Made by a program: the position numbers and the translations under genes
Shown: one piece after another, positions 53,832 through 62,591 of the stretch
Layout: the number at the start of each line of letters is the position of its first letter
Numbering within the stretch: position 1 is the stretch's first letter
Notes under the pieces: model-generated
Seen by the model: only the letters and a program-made list of their open reading frames with translations
Told to the model about the DNA's origin: nothing
Database searches by the model: none
Origin: Brevibacillus sp. JNUCC-41
GTDB taxonomy: Bacteria > Bacillota > Bacilli > Bacillales > DSM-1321
Direction of reading: 5' to 3'
Assembly (NCBI RefSeq): GCF_014844095.1
Contig: NZ_CP062163.1
Span: forward strand, 4,125,501 to 4,189,500
DNA: 64,000 nt

Positions 53832-54862
53832 ATTTTCATACACATATTCTTCCGCTGGACCTGCCAGACTTAACCGGTAAATTTGGTCAGGGGCGCTGGC
53901 CAGTGCTAGAGCAGAAATGCTCTTGCGGGGCGGATATCATGGTAAGCGGAAAACTGTTCAGGAAAGTGACTGACCAGGTATGGGACCCTGAAAAACGCAT
54001 TCAGGATATGGATGCGGAGGGAGTCGATATGCAGGTGCTCTCACCGGTGCCAGTGACATTTTCATACTGGGCGCCAATTGATCAGGCGCTATACATGTCC
54101 CAGTTCCAGAATGATTTCATTTCTGGGACTGTGAACAGGCATCCTGACAGGTTCATCGGTCTCGGTACTGTACCTCTTCAGGATTTGAAAGTGGCAATCA
54201 GGGAAATGGAACGCTGTAAGTTTGAGCTTGGTATGGCGGGAATCGAAATCGGTACTAACGTAAATGGAGAAAATCTGGATTCTCCTTTTTTATTGGAATT
54301 CTTCCAAATGGCTGAAAAGTGGAATGTCCCACTGTTTATACACCCATGGGAAACAATGGCAAAAGACCGAACGGAACGGCATAACCTCATGTATACAGTG
54401 GCGATGCCGAGTGAAACGGCATTGGCGGCAGCAAGCATTTTATGGAGTGGCATCATGGAAAAGTTCCCGGATCTGAAAATCTGTTTTGCACATGGCGGGG
54501 GCTCATTTCCATATATTTTACCTCGGATCGATCAGGGATGGGAAGTATGGCCTGATTTAAGAAAAACATCAATGCCGCCAAGCCACTATGCACAAAAGTT
54601 TTATTTCGATTCACTGAACTATGATACCCGGAATATTCAGTATCTGATTGACCGTTTTGGATATAAGAAAGTGCTGATGGGTTCCGACTATTCATTTTTA
54701 TTGAGAGAAAAGCCCCCAGGTCAAGTAATTGATGACACTCTAAATCTATCAGATGAAGTGAAAGCGAATCTTTTAGGGAGAAATGCACTGAGGTTTTTAA
54801 ATTTGGAATCACGAGGGGAGAATCATGGGAAAACAGGTAAAAGCACCAGAACAAGTCCTTGA
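53822..54862 (+). CDS. nbaD: 2-Amino-3-carboxymuconate-6-semialdehyde decarboxylase
   Basis: A 346-residue zinc amidohydrolase-fold decarboxylase (ACMSD) turning the dioxygenase product into 2-aminomuconate semialdehyde. Motifs: MRIDFHTHILP (metal HxH), QVLSPVPVTFSYWA, FIHPWETM (metal His), FAHGGGSFPY and LMGSDYSF (metal Asp). The ATG at 53822 lies within the end of the dioxygenase gene (10-nt overlap). The end overlaps the RidA gene by 38 nt. Confidence 0.94.
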   Translation: MRIDFHTHILPLDLPDLTGKFGQGRWPVLEQKCSCGADIMVSGKLFRKVTDQVWDPEKRIQDMDAEGVDMQVLSPVPVTFSYWAPIDQALYMSQFQNDFISGTVNRHPDRFIGLGTVPLQDLKVAIREMERCKFELGMAGIEIGTNVNGENLDSPFLLEFFQMAEKWNVPLFIHPWETMAKDRTERHNLMYTVAMPSETALAAASILWSGIMEKFPDLKICFAHGGGSFPYILPRIDQGWEVWPDLRKTSMPPSHYAQKFYFDSLNYDTRNIQYLIDRFGYKKVLMGSDYSFLLREKPPGQVIDDTLNLSDEVKANLLGRNALRFLNLESRGENHGKTGKSTRTSP

Positions 54863-55286
54863 AGAACTTGGAATCATGCTTGAGCCGCCAAGGGAAGCGG
54901 TCGGCAACTACGTTAGCCACGTCCGGGTGGGAAATTTGATTTTCACATCCGGACAAGGTGTTGATGAATATCACGGTAAGCTTGGCAAAGAGCTGACGGA
55001 AGAGGAAGGGTATCAGGCAGCGAGGCAGTCAATGATTAATCTTCTGAGGGTACTGAAGGATGAGCTTGGAGAACTATCCAGAGTGAAGAAGGTAATCAAA
55101 ATTCTCGGAATGATTAATTCAGCTGAGAATTTCACAGGACAGCCCAAAGTATTGAATGGTGCATCAGACCTGCTTGTGGCCGTATTTGGAGAGAGGGGTA
55201 GACATGCTCGTTCAGCAGTGGGAATGGCACAACTACCAAATAACACTGCAATTGAAATTGAAATGATTGTGGAAATACAAGATTGA
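54825..55286 (+). CDS. nbaF: RidA-family protein, probable 2-aminomuconate deaminase
   Basis: A 153-residue YjgF/RidA-fold protein (NLIFTSGQGVD, NLLRVLKDELGELSRVKKV, GRHARSAVGMAQLPNNTAIEIE). The arginine in ARSAVG matches the residue RidA enzymes need for imine hydrolysis. In the 2-nitrobenzoate/3-hydroxyanthranilate pathway the 2-aminomuconate deaminase is of this family, and this is the only deaminase candidate in the operon. The CGAGGGGAG site precedes the ATG. Confidence 0.85.
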   Translation: MGKQVKAPEQVLEELGIMLEPPREAVGNYVSHVRVGNLIFTSGQGVDEYHGKLGKELTEEEGYQAARQSMINLLRVLKDELGELSRVKKVIKILGMINSAENFTGQPKVLNGASDLLVAVFGERGRHARSAVGMAQLPNNTAIEIEMIVEIQD

Positions 55287-55333
55287 GGCACTTGAACTGA
55301 GCGGGTGTCTCAATAAAGGGAGAGGGATGTTTC

Positions 55334-56809
55334 ATGCAAGTTGCAAAAGATAGCATAAATACAACTAAATCAATAGATTGCCGTCACTTTATTAACGGGG
55401 AATTCCTGAATCCAGATCAATCCAAGACTTTTGACAATATCAATCCCGCAACGGAAGAAATACTTGGATGGGTTGCAGAAGGAGGAAAAGAGGAGGTGAA
55501 TCAGGCTGTTTCTGCAGCACGACATGCGCTTAAAGGTCCTTGGAAATCCTTTACCGATAATGAACGCTCTGTGGTTCTAAGGCGAATCGGCGATCTCATT
55601 TTGGAAAAGAAAGAAGAACTGACAATGTTGGAAACCCTTGACACAGGGAAACCATATAGCCTTGCACTGGAAATGGATATCAAGCGTTCGGCTCACAATT
55701 TCCACTTTTTTGCTGACTATATCACTACACTTGGTAATGAATCCTTCAATCAGAACAACATCGCACTTCATTATTCCATTAGGAGGCCCGTAGGAGTGGT
55801 AGGAATGATCAATCCTTGGAACTTACCTTTGCTATTGTTGACATGGAAATTGGCACCATGCCTGGCAGCTGGCAATACAGCTGTTTTGAAACCGGCTGAA
55901 CTGACGCCGATGACAGCGACAAAGTTAATGGAGATTTGTAAGGAAGCGGGAGTTCCCGATGGAGTTGTCAACCTTGTGCATGGATATGGTGTAAATTCAG
56001 CTGGGGCTGCTCTAAGTGAGCATCCGGACGTCGATGCGATAACATTCACTGGAGAAACAAAAACGGGAACGGCGATTATGAAAGCTGCCGCGCCCACGTT
56101 GAAAAAAATCTCTTTTGAACTGGGCGGGAAAAATCCGAATATTGTATTTTCAGACTCGAATCTTGATGAAGTAATCGAAACGACATTGAAATCAAGCTTC
56201 ATGAACCAAGGTGAAGTTTGTTTATGTGGATCAAGAATCTATGTTCAGCAAGGATTGTATGACGAATTCCTTGAAAAGATGGTCACGCGAACAAAAAAAC
56301 TAAAAGTCGGGGATCCGTTTGATTCCGAAACGGAAGTAGGAGCTGTAATAGGAAAAGAACATTATAAAAAAGTGATGAGTTACATTGACCTGGCGAAAGA
56401 AGAAGGAGCGGAAATATTAACTGGAGGAAGAAGAGCCGGACAGTTTGAAAATGGCTTTTTCATCGAACCGACAATTATTGCCAGAGTTACGCGTGAATCC
56501 CGTTGTGTACGGGAAGAAATTTTTGGTCCTGTGGTAACGGTCATGCCTTTCGAAACGGAAGAAGAAGTACTGGAGCACGCAAATGATACTCATTACGGAC
56601 TGGGTGCAACGATCTGGACCAATGATTTAAGGAGAGCGCATCGTGTCGCTTCTAAAATAGAGGCGGGCATTATCTGGGTGAATACCTGGTATTTGCGTGA
56701 TTTGCGCACACCTTTTGGCGGTATGAAGCACAGTGGCATCGGCCGTGAAGGCGGGTCTCATAGTTTCGAATTTTACAGTGAACTGTCTAACGTCACGATT
56801 AAATTATAA
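55334..56809 (+). CDS. nbaE: 2-Aminomuconate semialdehyde dehydrogenase
   Basis: A 491-residue NAD-dependent aldehyde dehydrogenase. Motifs: INPWNLPLLLLTWKLAPCLAA is the family nucleotide segment, then ITFTGETKTG, FELGGKNPNIVF (catalytic Glu) and NQGEVCLCGSRIYVQ with the catalytic Cys. The CLCxSR context is shared with human ALDH8A1, the aminomuconate semialdehyde enzyme, and with hydroxymuconate semialdehyde dehydrogenases. It oxidises the ACMSD product to 2-aminomuconate. The ATG follows GGGAGAGGG. Confidence 0.92.
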   Translation: MQVAKDSINTTKSIDCRHFINGEFLNPDQSKTFDNINPATEEILGWVAEGGKEEVNQAVSAARHALKGPWKSFTDNERSVVLRRIGDLILEKKEELTMLETLDTGKPYSLALEMDIKRSAHNFHFFADYITTLGNESFNQNNIALHYSIRRPVGVVGMINPWNLPLLLLTWKLAPCLAAGNTAVLKPAELTPMTATKLMEICKEAGVPDGVVNLVHGYGVNSAGAALSEHPDVDAITFTGETKTGTAIMKAAAPTLKKISFELGGKNPNIVFSDSNLDEVIETTLKSSFMNQGEVCLCGSRIYVQQGLYDEFLEKMVTRTKKLKVGDPFDSETEVGAVIGKEHYKKVMSYIDLAKEEGAEILTGGRRAGQFENGFFIEPTIIARVTRESRCVREEIFGPVVTVMPFETEEEVLEHANDTHYGLGATIWTNDLRRAHRVASKIEAGIIWVNTWYLRDLRTPFGGMKHSGIGREGGSHSFEFYSELSNVTIKL

Positions 56810-56825
56810 AGAAGGGGGAAGCATC

Positions 56826-57608
56826 ATGAACGTTAGTTTAACAGAATGGTCTGCCAGGTTTTTGAAAGCGGAAAAAACAGGAATAGGGATTTCGGCCCCC
56901 ACCAGTGAAATTCCCGATTTGGATGTGGAGGATGCCTACCAAATTCAACTTGAAACCATTCGAAGGAAGACCCAGCTCGGTCTGGAAGTATCAGGTAAGA
57001 AAATAGGCTTGACTTCTAAGGCTATGCAGGAGGTTCTGGGAGTGAATGAACCAGATTACGGACATTTACTTGATGCAATGAATATGGAAAATAATGGCTG
57101 TATTTCGGGTCTGCGGTTGATCCAACCGAAAGTGGAGGCAGAGGTAGCTTTTATTTTAAAGAAAGATCTACATGGTCCCAATATTACGGTTAATGATGTA
57201 ATCGATGCCACTGATTATGTGGTTGCTTCGATTGAAGTGGTTGATAGCCGGGTGATGGACTGGAAGATTAAACTTCCGGACACTGTGGCGGATAATGCAT
57301 CATCGGGCCTATATATTCTGGGAGATCGCAAAATTCACTTGAGTGAAATCGACCTTCCTTCCATTCAAATGAGCCTTTATAAAAATGGCGAATTCATGAA
57401 CCAGGGAACAGGTGAAGCGGTACTTGGAAATCCAGCAACGTGCGTAGCGTGGCTGGCAAATAAACTGCATGGGTTTAAAGGTTCATTGAAAGCGGGCGAA
57501 GTAATTTTGTCCGGTGCGTTATCCGCAGCAATCGAAGCGAAACCAGGTGACTGTTTTTCTGCTGACTTTGGAGAAAAACTTGGAAAGGTCTCGATTAATT
57601 TTGAGTGA
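56826..57608 (+). CDS. nbaH: 2-Oxopent-4-enoate hydratase
   Basis: A 260-residue protein of the MhpD/DmpE group of the fumarylacetoacetase-like fold, adding water to 2-oxopent-4-enoate to give 4-hydroxy-2-oxovalerate. [37 protein letters not shown] (metal Glu pair), [13 protein letters not shown] are characteristic. Compared with its paralogue at 59557, the GKKIGLTS and LLDAM contexts favour the hydratase over the decarboxylase. ATG behind AAGGGGGAAG. Confidence 0.88.
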   Translation: MNVSLTEWSARFLKAEKTGIGISAPTSEIPDLDVEDAYQIQLETIRRKTQLGLEVSGKKIGLTSKAMQEVLGVNEPDYGHLLDAMNMENNGCISGLRLIQPKVEAEVAFILKKDLHGPNITVNDVIDATDYVVASIEVVDSRVMDWKIKLPDTVADNASSGLYILGDRKIHLSEIDLPSIQMSLYKNGEFMNQGTGEAVLGNPATCVAWLANKLHGFKGSLKAGEVILSGALSAAIEAKPGDCFSADFGEKLGKVSINFE

Positions 57609-57624
57609 AAGGAGCCCAGCGGCC

Positions 57625-58506
57625 TTGAAAAAACTAAAAGTAGGCATTATTGGATCAGGGAATATCGGCACGGACTTAATGATGAAAATTCATCGGTCGG
57701 ATGTTCTCGAAATGTCGGTAATGATTGGTATTGACACGGAATCAGAGGGTTTGAAGAAGGCCAGGATGCACGGACATCATGTCATTGAAAAGGGCCTGGA
57801 TGGTTTTTTGGAAAGGCCGGAGCTTGCAGACATTTTATTCGATGCCACATCTGCGAAGGCGCATGTTTTTCACTGCAAAGCCTTGAAAAAGATGAACAAG
57901 AAGCTGATAGACTTGACGCCTGCCGCAATCGGACCGTTTATCGTTCCTTCCGTGAACTTAAAAGAAAATTTGAATGAGGCGGTTGTTAACATGATTACAT
58001 GCGGCGGTCAGGCGACAATCCCCATCGTTCATGCGATCAGTCAAGTGGCACAGGTCGAATATGCCGAAATAATAGCGACAATTTCCAGCAGGAGTGCCGG
58101 TCCCGGAACCCGTGCCAATATTGATGAATTCACCCAAACAACTGCAAGGGCCCTGGAACAGGTGGGTGGAGCGAAAAAAGGAAAAGCTATCATTCTGCTA
58201 AATCCGGCCGAACCGCCACTCATCATGAGGGATACCATTCATTGTCTGCTTCAATCGGATTCTTATGATGTGAAGGAAATAACAACGTCCATAAATAAGA
58301 TGGCGGAAAAAGTATCTGAATATGTTCCAGGGTACCGCTTGAAGACCGAGGCGATATGTGATGGGAAACAAATAACGGTCTTTCTTGAAGTGAAAGGATT
58401 AGGGGACTTTCTTCCCGTATATGCCGGTAATTTAGATATAATGACGGCTTCAGCAGTAAAAGTAGGGGAAGAGATCGCTAAAAGCCAATTCGAACAATTT
58501 GTTTGA
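57625..58506 (+). CDS. nbaJ: Acetaldehyde dehydrogenase (acylating)
   Basis: A 293-residue MhpF/DmpF-type enzyme converting acetaldehyde, NAD and CoA to acetyl-CoA. NAD-binding start [18 protein letters not shown], catalytic Cys126 in [11 protein letters not shown], then [17 protein letters not shown]. It normally forms a complex with the aldolase (next gene), channelling acetaldehyde. I chose the TTG at 57625 after AAAGGAG; a longer frame reaches into the hydratase gene without a site. Confidence 0.93.
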   Translation: MKKLKVGIIGSGNIGTDLMMKIHRSDVLEMSVMIGIDTESEGLKKARMHGHHVIEKGLDGFLERPELADILFDATSAKAHVFHCKALKKMNKKLIDLTPAAIGPFIVPSVNLKENLNEAVVNMITCGGQATIPIVHAISQVAQVEYAEIIATISSRSAGPGTRANIDEFTQTTARALEQVGGAKKGKAIILLNPAEPPLIMRDTIHCLLQSDSYDVKEITTSINKMAEKVSEYVPGYRLKTEAICDGKQITVFLEVKGLGDFLPVYAGNLDIMTASAVKVGEEIAKSQFEQFV

Positions 58507-58540
58507 AAAAGGTAATCGGAACTGTAAAGGTGGGATTCAT

Positions 58541-59560
58541 TTGCGTAAAGATGTATTGGTGACTGAAGTTGCATTGCGGGATGGGAGCCATGTAGTGGCA
58601 CATCAATTCACCATCGATCAAGTAAAGAACATGACTGGGAAACTCAGTGCTGCAGGTGTCCCTTATATTGAAGTGTCGCATGGAGATGGCCTGGGAGGAT
58701 CATCTTTGCAATATGGTTTTTCAAAAGTGAATGATATTGAATTGGTGGAAGCCGCTGTTGAAGCTGCAGGCCAATCCGTTATTTCAGTACTTTTAATCCC
58801 TGGTATAGGGACGATCGACCAATTAAGGGAAGCTGCTCAAGTTGGGGCGAAAATGGCGCGGGTTGCAACTCACGTAACGGAAGCGGATGTCTCAAAGCAA
58901 CATTTGGAAGCTGCGAAACATCTCGGTATGGAAGCAATCGGGTTTTTAATGATGTCTCACATGGCATCACCGGAAAAACTTCTTGAACAAGCCCTTCTAA
59001 TGGAATCCTATGGAGCGGATGCTGTGTATGTTGTTGATTCCGCAGGATCTTTTTTGCCCCAAGATGTGAAGACGCGGATCCGGTTATTAAGATCAAAGCT
59101 GAATATCGATATTGGTTTTCATGCTCACAATAACTTATCGCTGGCTGTGGCAAATTCGCTTATTGCAATTGAAGAAGGGGCGAATAGAATCGATGGCAGC
59201 ATTCGCTGTCTCGGTGCAGGGGCTGGTAATACCCAGACAGAAGTGCTAGTTGCCGTTCTGGATAAGATGGGTATCCGTACCGAAATTGACTTATATAAAA
59301 TGCTCGATCTTTCGGAGGAAGTTGGAAATACAATCATGCCCAAGCCCCAGGAAATAACAGACTCTAGTTTAATCATGGGTTATAGTGGCGTGTACTCCAG
59401 CTTTTTATTGCATGCAAATAAAGCGGCGAAAAAGTATGGAGTTGATGCCCGGGATATTTTGCTGGAGCTTGGTCGGCAAAAAGTGGTTGGCGGTCAGGAA
59501 GATACCATAATTGAAGTAGCTGAGCAAATGGCGTTTCAGAAAGAAGGGACTTTAAGATGA
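58541..59560 (+). CDS. nbaI: 4-Hydroxy-2-oxovalerate aldolase
   Basis: A 339-residue MhpE/DmpG-type aldolase with a DRE-TIM barrel (VTEVALRDGSHVVAHQF) and a metal site in GFHAHNNLSLAVANS; a C-terminal communication domain follows. It splits 4-hydroxy-2-oxovalerate into pyruvate and acetaldehyde. The TTG start at 58541 has AAAGGTGGG upstream and yields the usual N-terminus; a TTG at 58499 would add 14 residues. It overlaps the next gene by 4 nt. Confidence 0.94.
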   Translation: MRKDVLVTEVALRDGSHVVAHQFTIDQVKNMTGKLSAAGVPYIEVSHGDGLGGSSLQYGFSKVNDIELVEAAVEAAGQSVISVLLIPGIGTIDQLREAAQVGAKMARVATHVTEADVSKQHLEAAKHLGMEAIGFLMMSHMASPEKLLEQALLMESYGADAVYVVDSAGSFLPQDVKTRIRLLRSKLNIDIGFHAHNNLSLAVANSLIAIEEGANRIDGSIRCLGAGAGNTQTEVLVAVLDKMGIRTEIDLYKMLDLSEEVGNTIMPKPQEITDSSLIMGYSGVYSSFLLHANKAAKKYGVDARDILLELGRQKVVGGQEDTIIEVAEQMAFQKEGTLR

Positions 59561-60330
59561 AACTAGTTCAACTAGCAAAACGGGTAGCCGAATCGCAAAA
59601 AAACGGACGTGAAATGGATAAGCTTACAATATCCAATCCTGATCTAACAGTAAATCAAGCATATGAAATTCAGAAGTTGAGCATAAATGAGACGATCACT
59701 GGTGATAACAGATTCATCGGGTGGAAGATGGGCTTGACGAGCAAAGCCAAACAACAGCAAGTAGGGGTAGAGGAAGCAATCTATGGCAGGTTGACATCTG
59801 CAATGGAACTAACTAAACCAGTATTAAAAGCTGGGGAACTCATTCATCCGAGAGTGGAACCTGAATTTGCTTTTTTGTTCAAGGATGAATTGAAAGGTGC
59901 AAATATAACGGCGAAAGATGTCTGGCCGGCTGTAGAATGTGTATTTCTTGCGCTAGAAGTTATTGACAGCCGTTATAAAAATTTTTCTTTTACACTGACC
60001 GATGTAGTAGCGGATAACGCATCCTCAGCCAAAATCCTGCTTAGCAATCAAGCATATTCTCCGTACCACACGGACTGGGCTCAAGCAGAAGTTACGCTTT
60101 ATCAAAATGGTGAAATGCAAAAGAGGGGTCTTGGAGAAGCTGTACTCGATCATCCGATTCACTCGATTGTGGAACTTGTAAAAATGATTAGCCGTGAAGG
60201 ACTTTCCATTCAAGCTGGAATGATTGTATTGGTAGGCGGAATTACAGATGCCGTTTCCATACAGGCAAACGATGAAATTATAGCAGATTACGGTGAACTA
60301 GGGAAACTGACCTTACATGTTATATCGTGA
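59557..60330 (+). CDS. nbaG: 4-Oxalocrotonate decarboxylase
   Basis: A 257-residue paralogue of the hydratase. FIGWKMGLTSKAKQQQVGV, IYGRLTSAM, HPRVEPEFAFLF and TDVVADNASSAKILL match DmpH/NbaG decarboxylases, which turn 4-oxalocrotonate into 2-oxopent-4-enoate and bind the hydratase. ATGA overlap with the aldolase gene. Confidence 0.87.
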   Translation: MKLVQLAKRVAESQKNGREMDKLTISNPDLTVNQAYEIQKLSINETITGDNRFIGWKMGLTSKAKQQQVGVEEAIYGRLTSAMELTKPVLKAGELIHPRVEPEFAFLFKDELKGANITAKDVWPAVECVFLALEVIDSRYKNFSFTLTDVVADNASSAKILLSNQAYSPYHTDWAQAEVTLYQNGEMQKRGLGEAVLDHPIHSIVELVKMISREGLSIQAGMIVLVGGITDAVSIQANDEIIADYGELGKLTLHVIS

Positions 60331-60355
60331 AATATGGCAAAGGGGAGGGAATTAA

Positions 60356-61717
60356 TTGCGTGAAGTTAATGCTTCGGAAGTGGTAGGTAATAGTAGATTT
60401 GGCCGTTTTCACTTAATGGTCTTTATGTGGTGTTTGTTCGCAATTACCTTCGATGGATTTGATATAGCCATGTACGGAGTAGGTTTACCTTTGATGATGG
60501 AGGAATGGAACTTGACGCCCGTCGAAGCTGGCGGAATAGCAAGTTATTCTTTGTTCGGAATGATGGTGGGGGCCCTCATTTTTGCACCCCTGGCGGATAA
60601 ACTAGGGAGGAAGAAAGTGCTTGCCATTTGCATATGTTTATTCAGTGTTTTTACATTACTTTCAAGTTTTTCCACGAATCCTGCCTTTTTCTCGGTTATA
60701 CGATTCATAGCAGCCTTGGGAATGGGAGGATTAATGCCAAATGTCATCTCCTTAATGGCGGAATACTCACCCAAAAAGAATAAGGTGCTCATTGTAACCA
60801 CTATGTACTGTGGTTATTCTATCGGAAGCATACTTGCTTCTTTAATTGGAATGTATGTGATGGAACAAATGAGTTGGAGGGTTTTATATTGGATAGGGGC
60901 TCTTCCCTTACTGGCACTGCCATTCTTCATGAAGCAATTTCCTGAATCGCTTTCCTATTATGTTATTCGAAAACAAGGAGCAAAGCTTGCTGGAATTCTG
61001 AATCGCATTGACCCTGAAGGCGACTATAAAGAGTCGGACGATTATGAGTTTGCCAAAGTCCAAGAAAGGGCAAAGGGCTTTCCAGTCAAGAAGCTCTTTG
61101 AAAAAAAGCGTACTCTTAGCACTTTTGCTTTTTGGGTAGCTGCCTTTAATTGTTTACTTATGGTATACGGACTCAATACATGGTTACCCAAAATCATGCA
61201 GCAGTCCGGATACGGCCTTTCCTCCAGTTTATCTTTCAATCTTATATCGGGAATAGGACAAATTGGCGGATCGATAATTGGAGGGTACTTGGTTGGGAAA
61301 ATAGGCCATAGAAGAGTACTTGTATCACTCTGTGTAATAGGTACCGTCTGTTTTGTCATATTAGGATTGACCTCAAATGTAGTAGCATTATATATTCTGA
61401 TCGCCTTTGGAGGCGCCTGTACAGTTGGCACGATGAATTTGGCCAATACGTATATATCCGAATATTATCCGCGTGAGATAAGGACCACCGGGATAGGTTG
61501 GGCATTGGCTTTTGGTAGAATTGGAGCGATTGTTGCCCCTACATTAATTGGATTATTGCTTGCTGCAAACTATTCGCCACAAAATGCATTTATGGCCTTC
61601 ACAGTCCCGAGCATAATGGCTGCCCTGGCGTTACTCGTTGTGAAAGAGAGGTTTGGCAGCTATGATAAACCGCAGATCGAGGGAAATATAAAACTAAAAG
61701 CAACATCGAATGTATAA
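60356..61717 (+). CDS. AAHS-type aromatic acid MFS importer
   Basis: A 453-residue, 12-helix transporter of the aromatic acid:H+ symporter group. Helix 1 carries the family phrase TFDGFDIAMYGVGLPLMM; loop 2-3 is APLADKLGRKKVLA; ESLSYYVIRK and YYPREIRTTGIGWALAFGRIGA are other hallmarks. As last gene of the operon it most likely imports anthranilate or a related aminobenzoate. The TTG start follows AAAGGGGAGGG. Confidence 0.92.
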   Translation: MREVNASEVVGNSRFGRFHLMVFMWCLFAITFDGFDIAMYGVGLPLMMEEWNLTPVEAGGIASYSLFGMMVGALIFAPLADKLGRKKVLAICICLFSVFTLLSSFSTNPAFFSVIRFIAALGMGGLMPNVISLMAEYSPKKNKVLIVTTMYCGYSIGSILASLIGMYVMEQMSWRVLYWIGALPLLALPFFMKQFPESLSYYVIRKQGAKLAGILNRIDPEGDYKESDDYEFAKVQERAKGFPVKKLFEKKRTLSTFAFWVAAFNCLLMVYGLNTWLPKIMQQSGYGLSSSLSFNLISGIGQIGGSIIGGYLVGKIGHRRVLVSLCVIGTVCFVILGLTSNVVALYILIAFGGACTVGTMNLANTYISEYYPREIRTTGIGWALAFGRIGAIVAPTLIGLLLAANYSPQNAFMAFTVPSIMAALALLVVKERFGSYDKPQIEGNIKLKATSNV

Positions 61718-61734
61718 TATTGTTTTTTAGTAGA

Positions 61735-61792
61735 TGACCTAAATGTCAGCGGACAGTCATGCAACTGTTCCCTGACATTTAGGTCATTTTTT
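61735..61792. terminator. Strong terminator of the anthranilate operon
   Basis: A 15-bp perfect outer stem (TGACCTAAATGTCAG / CTGACATTTAGGTCA), an inner stem (GGACAGT / ACTGTTCC) and six T. Confidence 0.92.
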
Positions 61793-61805
61793 AGAAAATA
61801 AAAGA

Positions 61806-62060
61806 ACTCACGAGTAAACCGGTTGAATTCACGAGTAAAACCGCCCAACTCACGAGTAAACCGGCTGAATTCACGAGTAAAACCGCCCAACTTACGAGTA
61901 AACCGGCTGAATTCACGAGTAAAACCGCCCAACTCACGAGTAAACCGGCTGAATTCATGAGTAAAACCGTCCAACTCACGCAACTCACTTGTAAAGCACC
62001 CAAATTCATGAATAAACCGGCTGAAATTACGGGTAAACCATTCAAATTCAGGAGTAAAAC
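61806..62060. repeat. Tandem 21-bp repeats in alternating pairs
   Basis: From 61806 to 61973 eight units of exactly 21 bp alternate between two related types, beginning ACTCACGAGTAAACCGGCTG and ATTCACGAGTAAAACCGCCC, so the true period is 42 bp. Further degenerate units run to about 62060. The core CACGAGTAAA recurs in each unit. Because 21 is a multiple of 3, minus-strand frames stay open and encode a 7-residue repeat (FTREFSR FTRELGG), but no ribosome site was seen. Located right after the operon terminator. Confidence 0.9.
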
Positions 62061-62157
62061 TACAAACGAACTCCCTTTTATAGTATTTGATTGGAAAGTT
62101 ATGTATAGTTAGTATTATATTAAAATTGAATATTCTGAAAAGATAAGGAGCGATGTT

Positions 62158-62586
62158 ATGAGTTTAACAATCACTGATTTGTCCATCGGCCAGGTTGCTA
62201 GTATACAACGTACATTTAATGAATCTGACGTAAAATTATGTAATGAATTAACAAAAGATTACAGTCCGATTTATCAAGTGAATAAAGAAGCATGGAAAAG
62301 TAATTTCAGCAAGCCGGTTGTACCTGGTTTGTTAACGGAAGGCCTTATCACTCAAGTGATCAGTGAAAAACTCCCGGGTAGTGCCTGTATACTTTTACAA
62401 AAGGAATTGGTCTTTTATCATCCAGTACATATAGGCGATATGATTTCAGCGGAACTGGAGGTCATTGATATTAATTTGAATAGAGAGTGGGTTACGCTAA
62501 AGGTGACTTGCTTTAATCAGGCAGGAATTGAAGTCATTAAGGGTCAAGTTGTAATTTTTGTTTTAAGTAATCAAGGTATTAGGTGA
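62158..62586 (+). CDS. MaoC-like hotdog protein with altered active site
   Basis: A 142-residue single-hotdog protein of the MaoC/PhaJ (R-specific enoyl-CoA hydratase) family, with KPVVPGLLTEGLITQVI and FYHPVHIGDMISAELEV typical of the fold. The catalytic pair is normally in DxNPxH; here it reads DYSPIY (Asp34 kept, His replaced by Tyr39), so hydratase activity is doubtful; it may act as a thioesterase or binding protein. The ATG follows AAGGAG. It precedes the sigma-54 activator gene by 5 nt, so they are cotranscribed. Confidence 0.82.
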   Translation: MSLTITDLSIGQVASIQRTFNESDVKLCNELTKDYSPIYQVNKEAWKSNFSKPVVPGLLTEGLITQVISEKLPGSACILLQKELVFYHPVHIGDMISAELEVIDINLNREWVTLKVTCFNQAGIEVIKGQVVIFVLSNQGIR

Positions 62587-62591
62587 TGTGA

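Noticed and set aside
56826..60330. Two copies of one gene (56826 and 59557)
   Set aside because: They are paralogues with distinct hydratase and decarboxylase signatures, as expected in meta-cleavage operons, not a recent duplication.
61660..61983. Minus-strand 107-residue frame of FTREFSR/FTRELGG repeats
   Set aside because: It is open because 21-bp repeats cannot introduce stops once one unit lacks them; it has no ribosome site and runs into the operon terminator and the end of the MFS gene.
61806..62060. CRISPR array
   Set aside because: Units are contiguous with no unique spacers, alternate between two types, and no cas gene is near.
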